Under the pieces are notes generated by a model. It ran no database searches and was not told the DNA's origin. It was given only the letters and a program-made list of their open reading frames with translations. DNA of 5,009 bases from Patescibacteria group bacterium. Its GTDB lineage: Bacteria; Patescibacteriota; Patescibacteriia; UBA2591; UBA6264. A program made the position numbers and the translations under genes. The number at the start of each line of letters is the position of its first letter. Within the stretch, counting starts at the first letter, position 1. Shown here one piece after another: positions 1 through 4,970 of this stretch. The stretch spans positions 1 through 5,009 of the forward strand of contig JACZVN010000044.1 in NCBI GenBank assembly GCA_022572625.1, in the 5' to 3' direction.

Positions 1-330
1 GAGAAGACCCTATATCTATTGATACTATTAGAGGGTGGTGTGCATGGGTGCTTCAAAAGTTCACTGTCTCCGCGTCAGAAGACATCCTTCACTCGACGTA
101 GTGCCGTCCAATAAAAAGACCCTTTCGTTGACTCATTTGGTTCCTCAAGATTTATTGCCTTCCCTACCCCCTTACTTTCCCACTATCTCACCAAATGCCA
201 GATTCGACCGAGAAAATGGTAACACTCAACCCGAAAATCTCTGGTTCAGCCACGATTATTGTGGGTACCGGTTTAATCGGCAAAAAGAGGAAGCGTTGAA
301 AAACGGGCTTTTCAGCACGGACCAAGGTTG
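1..330. other. Unassigned higher-GC block upstream of frr; possible foreign or chimeric sequence
   Basis: No gene can be identified here with confidence. The first 300 bases are 45% GC (136 of 300), whereas the sequence immediately after base 331 falls to about 20-38% per 60-base line. A plus-strand frame is open from base 29 and runs on into frr at base 403 in the wrong frame. A minus-strand frame (391 down to 188) and a short plus-strand ORF (195-299, beginning MPDSTEKMV) are also open. None gives a protein I recognise, and they overlap one another. The opening bases GAGAAGACCCTA recall a conserved 23S rRNA word, but the following sequence does not continue as rRNA. The change in composition falls at about base 325-335, right at the start of frr. 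A join with another replicon or organism, or an assembly artefact, is more likely than an ordinary leader. Confidence 0.5.
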
Positions 331-348
331 GCAAATAAAAATAAAAAT

Positions 349-906
349 ATGGATATTGTTCAATCTTATGAAGAAGAATTTGAGAAAGCAATTAATTTTT
401 TAAAAAAAGATATTCAGACTATTAGGACTAACCGGGCCAGCATTGATTTAGTGGCTAATATTTCAGTTAACGTCTATGAAACAAAAAGACCCCTTGAAGA
501 ACTAGCTTCTTTGAGTATACCAGAGCCAAGAACCATTGTTATTCAGCCCTGGGATAAAAATATTATTAAAGAAATTGGCCAAGCCTTAAGTTTAATTGAT
601 CTGGGGACATCGCCTCAGGTTAGTGATGACGGTATTATTCGTTTAAATTTACCCCCTTTAAATGAAGAGACTAGAAAGGATTTAGTAAAGATATTGCAGA
701 CAAAATTAGAAAATACTAGAAAAGCTTTCCGTTCCATTCGTACTGGTGTCCGGGACGAAATTATTAAAGCGGAAAATGCTAAGGATATTAGCGAAGATGA
801 TAAGTATCGTTTATTTGATAGTTTAGATGAATTAACTAATAAAAATCAGGAAAAAATTGTTTTGATTAATAAAGAAAAAGAAAAAGAAATAATGGGAGTG
901 GCGTAA
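349..906 (+). CDS. frr: Ribosome recycling factor (RRF)
   Basis: RRF acts in the cytoplasm after translation termination and, with EF-G and GTP, splits the 70S post-termination complex. From the ATG at 349 the product is 185 residues, exactly the usual family length. A TTG at 328 would add seven residues (ANKNKN-type lysine/asparagine-rich) with no ribosome binding site, so I prefer the ATG. Family signatures are in order: RTNRAS at residues 26-31, PLEELASLSIPEPRTIVIQPWD at about 48-69 (domain II and its hinge), LPPLNEETRKDLVK at 101-114, and the C-terminal domain I helices with ISEDDKYR (147-154) and EKEKEIM (177-182). No Shine-Dalgarno sequence precedes the ATG; the bases before it are only A and T. 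The stop is 12 bases from rseP, suggesting one transcript. The upstream partners often found in bacteria (rpsB, tsf, pyrH) are not visible because the sequence changes character at about base 330. Confidence 0.96.
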   Translation: MDIVQSYEEEFEKAINFLKKDIQTIRTNRASIDLVANISVNVYETKRPLEELASLSIPEPRTIVIQPWDKNIIKEIGQALSLIDLGTSPQVSDDGIIRLNLPPLNEETRKDLVKILQTKLENTRKAFRSIRTGVRDEIIKAENAKDISEDDKYRLFDSLDELTNKNQEKIVLINKEKEKEIMGVA

Positions 907-918
907 ATATTTTGAAAT

Positions 919-2115
919 ATGTTCATTTTTTTAGCTATTATTGGTTTAAGTGTTTTAGTTTTTTTCCATGAATTTGGCCATTTCATAGTCGCCAAAATTT
1001 TAGGTATTAGGGTGGAAGAATTTGGCATTGGCTACCCACCTAGAATGTTCGGAATTATAAGACTAAGTAAATATAAGTTCAAATTTTTCTGGGGCAAAAA
1101 TCAACCGCCAGGAACAGAGAAAAAAACTATTTATTCTTTTAATTGGGTCCCTTTTGGCGGTTTTAATAAACTTAAGGGTGAATTAGACGGCGATCAGGCC
1201 AAAGATAGTTTTTTTACTCAAGCTTGGTGGAAAAAAATTCTCGTTGCGGTTGGGGGAACGGCAATGAATATTATTTTGGCAATGTTTATTTTTTCCGTTT
1301 TATATTTTACCGGTATTCCTCAGGATATTGGTTCAATAGAAAAGGGCGGAAAAGTTCTGCGTTCAGTCGGTATTCAGATTGGCATGGTGGCGCCGGATTC
1401 TCCAGCTGATCAGTCCGAAATCAAAATAGGCGATGTTATTATCCATATTGACGGGCAGAGTTTTGACCAAATAGAAGAAATTCAAGAATATATTAAAACC
1501 AAAATCAATCAATCAATAACCATTGAAATAAAAAGGGGCGAGGAGGTTATTTTTCAAACCGTAGAAGTGCAGCCCTATGATCAAGTTTTTGCTGCTTATC
1601 CGGAAGACAATAAAGAGGCTGATGAATTCTTAACCGTTCAGGAAAAAGAAGATCAGTTAAAGCATGGAGTTATTGGGGTGGCCCTATCTCAAGCCGCCAT
1701 TGTTAGTTATCCGTTTGGCCAGGCTATAGCAATCGGGATTAAATCTACATTCATATTATTAGGTAATTTATTCTACGGGATCTGGTTGATTATTAAAACT
1801 TTGATTACTAAGCAGGAAATGGTCGGTGGTCTTTTGGGACCAGTCGGCATTGCAACGATGACGGCGGCAATAGCTAAGGTGGGTTATATTTATTATTTAC
1901 AGTTTCTGGCTTTTCTTTCAGTGGCCATTGGCGCGTTTCAAATTATTCCATTTCCCGCTCTAGACGGTTCACGAGTAGTATTTGCTATTATTGAAGGGAT
2001 TAAAGGTAAGCCCATTAGTCATAAAATAGAAAATATTATCATTGGCTTGGGGTTTTATTTATTGGTTACACTTTTACTTTTTATCACTATAAAAGAAATA
2101 ATTCATTTGTTTTAA
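919..2115 (+). CDS. rseP: RIP metalloprotease RseP (site-2 protease, M50 family)
   Basis: This is an intramembrane zinc protease that cleaves transmembrane segments of substrates such as anti-sigma factors or signal peptide remnants. The zinc motif HEFGH is at residues 17-21 in the first membrane helix, and the third ligand is the aspartate of LDG at 348-350. The GG-x3-N element of the second core helix is at 112-117. A single PDZ domain covers about 135-220 (GMVAPDSPADQSEIKIGD, then VIIHIDG). Hydrophobic segments lie at about 1-28, 107-132, 268-296, 321-346 and 372-392. The 398-residue length is normal for one-PDZ members, as in Gram-positive bacteria, rather than the longer two-PDZ E. coli form. 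Two oddities are visible: the usual NxxPxPxLDG motif reads QIIPFPALDG (residues 341-350, Gln for Asn), and there is an extra basic/aromatic stretch at about 48-70 in the membrane-associated hairpin region. The native substrate cannot be inferred. Confidence 0.95.
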   Translation: MFIFLAIIGLSVLVFFHEFGHFIVAKILGIRVEEFGIGYPPRMFGIIRLSKYKFKFFWGKNQPPGTEKKTIYSFNWVPFGGFNKLKGELDGDQAKDSFFTQAWWKKILVAVGGTAMNIILAMFIFSVLYFTGIPQDIGSIEKGGKVLRSVGIQIGMVAPDSPADQSEIKIGDVIIHIDGQSFDQIEEIQEYIKTKINQSITIEIKRGEEVIFQTVEVQPYDQVFAAYPEDNKEADEFLTVQEKEDQLKHGVIGVALSQAAIVSYPFGQAIAIGIKSTFILLGNLFYGIWLIIKTLITKQEMVGGLLGPVGIATMTAAIAKVGYIYYLQFLAFLSVAIGAFQIIPFPALDGSRVVFAIIEGIKGKPISHKIENIIIGLGFYLLVTLLLFITIKEIIHLF

Positions 2116-2131
2116 TTTTGTTTTAATTTTG
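2110..2131. repeat. 11-base tandem duplication at the rseP stop codon
   Basis: TTTTAATTTTG occurs twice head to tail (2110-2120 and 2121-2131). The first copy contains the rseP TAA stop (2113-2115) and the second fills most of the gap to proS. It looks like a simple slippage duplication that lengthened the spacer; a second in-frame or near-frame stop context is the only evident consequence. Confidence 0.6.
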
Positions 2132-2142
2132 AACTAGTTTAT

Positions 2143-3606
2143 ATGACGCAGAAGAAGAGTTTTGGAAAAAGAGGATTAACTAAAAAATCAGAGAATATAT
2201 CTCAATGGTATAATGATCTTATTTTAAGATCTAAATTAGCTGATTATTCTGAAGTAAAAGGAAGTATGATTATTAGACCTGACGGTTATGCTTTGTGGGA
2301 AAAAGTTCAGAGTATACTTGATCAGTGGTTTAAAGAAGACGGCGTTAAAAATTGTTATTTTCCCTTACTTATTCCATACTATCTTTTTAAAAAAGAGAAA
2401 GATCATTTAAAAGGTTTTTCACCTGAATTAGCGGTAGTGACCCATGCCGGTGGCGAAAAATTAGCCGAGCCCTATGTTCTCCGGCCTACTTCGGAAACTA
2501 TTATGTACAAAACTTTTGCCAATTGGATTCATAGCCACCGAGATTTACCTTTAAAGATAAATCAATGGTGTAATGTTGTAAGATGGGAAAAAAGAACTTA
2601 TCCATTTTTAAGAACAACAGAATTTTTATGGCAGGAAGGACACACGGTCCATCAAACAGAAGAGGAAGCAGTGGAGATGACCTTAAAAGCTTTAGATTGG
2701 TATCAGAAGTTTTATGAAGAATATTTTGCCATTTCTGTTTACGCTGGCATTAAAAGTGATCAGGAAAAATTCGCTGGAGCTAAAACCACTTATTCTATTG
2801 AATTGGTTATTCCCAATGGCAAAGCATTGCAGGCGGCAACCTCGCATAATTTAAGCGATAATTTTGCCAAGGTGTTTAATATTACTTTTTTGGATAATCA
2901 AGAAAAAAAGCGTCATCCTTTTCAAACTTCCTGGGGTCTTTCTACCAGGTCAATCGGTGGGTTAGTTTTAGTTCATGGAGATGATTCAGGATTAATTATC
3001 CCTCCTAAAATAGCTGATCCGCAAATAGTAATCATTGCTTTATCTGATAAGCAGGAAAAGCAAGTAAAAATTATTCAAGCTTATGCCGCCAAAATCCATC
3101 AAAATTTAGAAGAACAGGGGTTTAAAGTAATTTTAGATTTGGATTTTAGACATTCACTTGGTTACCGCATTAATGAGTGGGAATTAAAATGTGTGCCCTT
3201 ACGATTAGAAATCGGCCAAAATGAAATCAAAGACAAAAAAATAAAATTTGTAAGAAGAGATGATTTTACTAAAGGTTTTATCGCTGAAAATAAACTGGCG
3301 TCAGAGGTTGGAAAAATTTTAGATAATATTCAAAAAGATATTTTTATTAAATCAGAGAAAATTAAAAATGATTTAACCATTGAAGTAGAAGACTATCAGG
3401 AGTTTAAAAAGATAGTTAAAGATAGAAAAGTATTTATCAGAGCTGGTTGGTGTGAGAATGAAAAGTGTGAGAATAAGATTAAAGAAGAAACTAAGTTAAC
3501 TACTCGAGTTTTAGAAATGCAAAGAATAAAAGAAAAACCTAAGGGGAAATGCATTATCTGTCATCAGCCGGCAAAACATAAATGGTTGTTTGCTCAAAGT
3601 TATTAA
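2143..3606 (+). CDS. proS: Prolyl-tRNA synthetase, archaeal/eukaryotic-like type with C-terminal zinc domain
   Basis: This class II synthetase charges tRNA-Pro with proline in the cytoplasm. Motif 1 with its proline is near residues 38-55 (VKGSMIIRPDG). The RPTSE loop is at 114-118. Motif 2 runs from VVRWE at 145-149 to PFLRTTEFLWQEGHT at 154-168. TSHNLSDNFAKVF is at 233-245, and motif 3 is GLSTRSIGGLVLVHGDDSGL at 265-284 with its arginine at 269. The anticodon-binding domain covers about 295-390. The tail has four cysteines (437, 442, 470, 473) that would bind zinc and ends FAQSY with a terminal tyrosine, both typical of the archaeal-like class. The bacterial-type editing (INS) insertion is absent, and 487 residues fits the short class rather than the roughly 570-residue E. 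coli form. The ATG at 2143 gives a lysine-rich N terminus and lies 27 bases after rseP; no Shine-Dalgarno is seen. Confidence 0.96.
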   Translation: MTQKKSFGKRGLTKKSENISQWYNDLILRSKLADYSEVKGSMIIRPDGYALWEKVQSILDQWFKEDGVKNCYFPLLIPYYLFKKEKDHLKGFSPELAVVTHAGGEKLAEPYVLRPTSETIMYKTFANWIHSHRDLPLKINQWCNVVRWEKRTYPFLRTTEFLWQEGHTVHQTEEEAVEMTLKALDWYQKFYEEYFAISVYAGIKSDQEKFAGAKTTYSIELVIPNGKALQAATSHNLSDNFAKVFNITFLDNQEKKRHPFQTSWGLSTRSIGGLVLVHGDDSGLIIPPKIADPQIVIIALSDKQEKQVKIIQAYAAKIHQNLEEQGFKVILDLDFRHSLGYRINEWELKCVPLRLEIGQNEIKDKKIKFVRRDDFTKGFIAENKLASEVGKILDNIQKDIFIKSEKIKNDLTIEVEDYQEFKKIVKDRKVFIRAGWCENEKCENKIKEETKLTTRVLEMQRIKEKPKGKCIICHQPAKHKWLFAQSY

Positions 3607-3618
3607 AAGTTATATATT
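3590..3618 (+). promoter_or_regulatory. Possible weak promoter for mreB
   Basis: TTGCTC at 3590-3595 (3 of 6 matches to the -35 consensus) is followed after 17 bases by TATATT at 3613-3618 (5 of 6 matches to the -10 consensus). It overlaps the end of proS and would start transcription about 25-30 bases before mreB. The gap is almost pure A/T, so chance matches are easy; read-through from proS could also serve mreB. Confidence 0.25.
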
Positions 3619-3635
3619 TACATTAAAATAATTAT

Positions 3636-3652
3636 TAGTTAAACTTTAACTA
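3636..3652. repeat. Inverted repeat abutting the mreB start codon
   Basis: TAGTTAAA, one C, then TTTAACTA: perfect 8-base arms around a single base, with the last base being the A of the mreB ATG. It could be an operator-like dyad, but the centre is too tight for an RNA hairpin of the full arms. A/T richness makes chance a real alternative. Confidence 0.35.
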
Positions 3653-4638
3653 TGCTTGATAAATTTTTTGGACTATTTTCAAAAGACATTGGACTTGATT
3701 TGGGTACAAGTAATATCCGAGTTTATCTTCGAGGTCGCGGTTTGGTAATGAGTGAATCATCAGTTATTGCCATTAATACTAGAACCGATCAAATTATTGC
3801 CATCGGCAATAGTGCTTTAAAAATGATGGGTAAAGTTCCATCCCATATTTTAGTAATTAGCCCATTAGATCATGGCATTATTTCAGATTTTGAAGTAACA
3901 GAAAAAATGCTTAAGTCGGTTTTTGAGAAAGTGCATCGCGATACTTTTACTTTTATTCCTCGACCAAAGGTAATTGCCTCAGTTCCAATAGATGTTACTG
4001 AAGTAGAGCAAAAATCCTTAGAAGATGTGGTTTTGCAAGCGGGCGCCCGCGAAGTTTTTTTAGTTGAAAGGCCAATGGCGGCTGCTATTGGCGCCCGGAT
4101 GCCAATTCAAGAGTCAATCGGCAATCTAATTGTTGAACTGGGGGGCGGACTTTCTGAAGTAGCGGTAATTTCTTTAAATGGCATTGTATCTTGGAAATCA
4201 TTAAAAATTGGAGGTGAATCCCTTAATAAAAATATTATTAGTTACGTTAGAGAAAAATTTGGAATTCTTTTAGGAGATCATACGGTTGAAGAATTAAAGT
4301 TGAAAATAGGTTCCGCTTATGCTGATAAACCACAAGATATGAAAATTAAAGGCCGGGATTTAGTCAGTGGTTTACCTAAAGAGGTAACCATCAATGATCA
4401 ACAGGTTAGGGAAGCGATGATGCCTCTTTTAAAGACCATTGTTGAAGCGATTCATGACACGATTGAAGCCACTCCACCTGAATTAGTGGCTGATATTTAT
4501 GAAAGAGGCTTAATACTTTCTGGTGGTGGGGCTCAAATCCGTGGACTAGATAAGTTAATTCAAAAAAGAATTAATATTCCATTTATCAAATTCGAAAGGA
4601 TCAACAAATTCATCTTTCATCAAAAAATACAAAACTAA
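3652..4638 (+). CDS. mreB: Rod-shape actin homologue MreB, C terminus replaced by unrelated tail (truncated)
   Basis: MreB forms membrane-bound ATP-dependent filaments that guide peptidoglycan synthesis and set cell shape. The N terminus MLDKFFGLFSKDIG is the typical short amphipathic membrane-binding start. Phosphate-1 is DLGTSN at 16-21, the probable catalytic-position glutamate is E139 (VERPMAAAIGA), GRDLVSGLPKEVTI is at 234-247, and the adenosine-side motif LILSGGGAQIRGLDKLI is at 287-303. Phosphate-2 is unusual: VELGGGLSEVAV (161-172), where MreBs normally have DIGGGTTEVAV. After IQKRINIP (303-310) the expected segment containing DPLT and a glycine pair plus the last helix is missing. 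The frame ends with FIKFERINKFIFHQKIQN, which is antisense to the small ORF on the other strand. The gene is therefore about 20-25 residues short and joined to other sequence at about base 4575-4590, by rearrangement or misassembly. It starts 45 bases after proS; mreC, the usual next gene, is not present. Confidence 0.93.
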   Translation: MLDKFFGLFSKDIGLDLGTSNIRVYLRGRGLVMSESSVIAINTRTDQIIAIGNSALKMMGKVPSHILVISPLDHGIISDFEVTEKMLKSVFEKVHRDTFTFIPRPKVIASVPIDVTEVEQKSLEDVVLQAGAREVFLVERPMAAAIGARMPIQESIGNLIVELGGGLSEVAVISLNGIVSWKSLKIGGESLNKNIISYVREKFGILLGDHTVEELKLKIGSAYADKPQDMKIKGRDLVSGLPKEVTINDQQVREAMMPLLKTIVEAIHDTIEATPPELVADIYERGLILSGGGAQIRGLDKLIQKRINIPFIKFERINKFIFHQKIQN

Positions 4639-4710
4639 TATATAAACAACAATTATTACAACAATTGTTGTAAAAGAACCTGATGATTTCTTTTGGAAAT
4701 TTACTGACAT
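4555..4710 (-). CDS. Start of a small membrane-anchored protein of unknown function, interrupted by the join with mreB
   Basis: I do not recognise this protein. The minus-strand ATG at 4710 opens a 51-residue frame. It has a short basic cytoplasmic N terminus (MSVNFQKKSSGS), a strongly hydrophobic stretch of about 18 residues (TTIVVIIVVYILVLYFL, residues 14-30), and then an acidic segment with DEFVDPFEFDK at about 33-43. This is the pattern of a signal anchor followed by an extracytoplasmic domain. The last seven residues and the stop are antisense to genuine mreB sequence, so the real gene probably continues beyond the join near base 4580-4590 and only its first ~43 residues are seen. Support for coding is the coherent anchor, and the fact that the mreB frame turns into nonsense exactly where this ORF begins on the opposite strand. 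There is no Shine-Dalgarno sequence, as in the other genes here. Chance in AT-rich DNA is possible because codons of T and A give hydrophobic residues easily. Confidence 0.45.
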   Translation of the reverse strand: MSVNFQKKSSGSFTTIVVIIVVYILVLYFLMKDEFVDPFEFDKWNINSFLN

Positions 4711-4719
4711 TTTAACTTT

Positions 4720-4757
4720 AAATTAAAATTTTTAAAAATATATAAAAATTTTAATTT
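4720..4757. repeat. Perfect 15-bp A/T inverted repeat (hairpin) just upstream of the minus-strand start codon
   Basis: The left arm AAATTAAAATTTTTA (4720-4734) is the exact reverse complement of the right arm TAAAAATTTTAATTT (4743-4757), separated by 8 bases. Every pair is A-T. It lies 9 bases before the minus-strand ATG at 4710, so in a minus-strand transcript it would form a hairpin in the 5' leader beside the start codon. It lacks the GC stem of a usual terminator. As DNA it could extrude as a cruciform or act as an easily melted site. Confidence 0.6.
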
Positions 4758-4819
4758 GTCTATTAAGCAATATATCTTCTTTTCTGATTTTTTGATTTTC
4801 AAATACCATGTAGTTTGTG

Positions 4820-4825
4820 TATAAT
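4820..4825 (+). promoter_or_regulatory. Isolated consensus -10 hexamer on the plus strand
   Basis: TATAAT, preceded by TG-rich sequence (TTTGTG). The -35 region is poor: TTTCAA at 4797-4802 has a 17-base spacing but only three matches. No convincing plus-strand gene follows before the window ends; the only short ORF (4911-4952, MGVFKKYFFFFLL) is not credible. It could serve a gene beyond the window. Confidence 0.2.
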
Positions 4826-4872
4826 TTTTAGAAACATCCATTGTGTGAATTTTTCTATTGATATTTATTCGC

Positions 4873-4902
4873 AGTATTTTTATAAGTAGAAAAAGTTGTC
4901 AA
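4873..4902 (-). promoter_or_regulatory. Candidate promoter on the minus strand driving the small membrane-anchored ORF
   Basis: Read on the minus strand, a perfect TTGACA (4902-4897) is followed after 18 bases by AATACT (4878-4873, 4 of 6 matches to TATAAT, including the second A and final T). Transcription would start near 4866, giving a leader of about 155 bases before the ATG at 4710; that leader contains the 15-bp A/T hairpin. The exact -35 hexamer is the best support; the weak -10 and local A/T richness limit confidence. Confidence 0.35.
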
Positions 4903-4950
4903 GATAACAAATGGGAGTTTTTAAAAAATATTTTTTCTTCTTCTTATTGT

Positions 4951-4970
4951 AATTCGCGATTTTGCGAATT
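4951..4970. repeat. Short GC-containing hairpin in the AT-rich end region
   Basis: AATTCGC, loop GATTTT, then GCGAATT: perfect 7-bp arms, the only GC-rich spot in a stretch of about 20% GC. It is followed on the plus strand by TTAAG and on the minus strand by no T run, so it does not fit a standard intrinsic terminator in either direction well. It could be a dispersed small palindrome or a weak terminator. Confidence 0.45.

Noticed and set aside
1..30. Similarity of GAGAAGACCCTA to a conserved 23S rRNA word
   Set aside because: The following bases do not continue with the conserved helix sequence, so rRNA is not supported.
328..348. Alternative TTG start for frr adding seven residues
   Set aside because: It exceeds the usual 185-residue family length, has no ribosome binding site and sits on the suspected sequence break.
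188..391. Minus-strand 67-residue frame
   Set aside because: It spans the suspected break and is partly antisense to frr; no start context or recognisable domain.
35..403. Plus-strand frame of 122 residues spanning the first block and the start of frr
   Set aside because: It overlaps the well-supported frr in another frame, its last third is lysine/leucine shadow translation of frr, and its first part matches no family I recognise. It may still hold a fragment of a foreign gene, which is covered by the first-block entry.
846..1028. Minus-strand 60-residue frame
   Set aside because: Antisense to the end of frr and the start of rseP, both clearly coding on the plus strand.
1224..1409. Plus-strand 61-residue frame inside rseP
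   Set aside because: Out-of-frame shadow of conserved RseP sequence.
4039..4061. GC palindrome GCGGGCGCCCGC followed by seven T, resembling a terminator
   Set aside because: It lies inside mreB and encodes the conserved QAGAREVFL segment; the usable stem is only about 4 bp with a 4-base loop, so it is probably a codon coincidence.
4656..4673. Perfect 18-base palindrome TTACAACAATTGTTGTAA
   Set aside because: It falls in the hydrophobic TTIVV codons of the minus-strand ORF, where ACA/ACA and GTT/GTA codons generate it naturally; an operator role cannot be supported alone.
4701..4841. Minus-strand 46-residue frame beginning MDVSKNYTQTTWYL
   Set aside because: It starts shortly after the promoter candidate, but runs through the perfect A/T hairpin, has composition expected of random 20% GC DNA, and overlaps the next ATG; an untranslated leader explains the region better.
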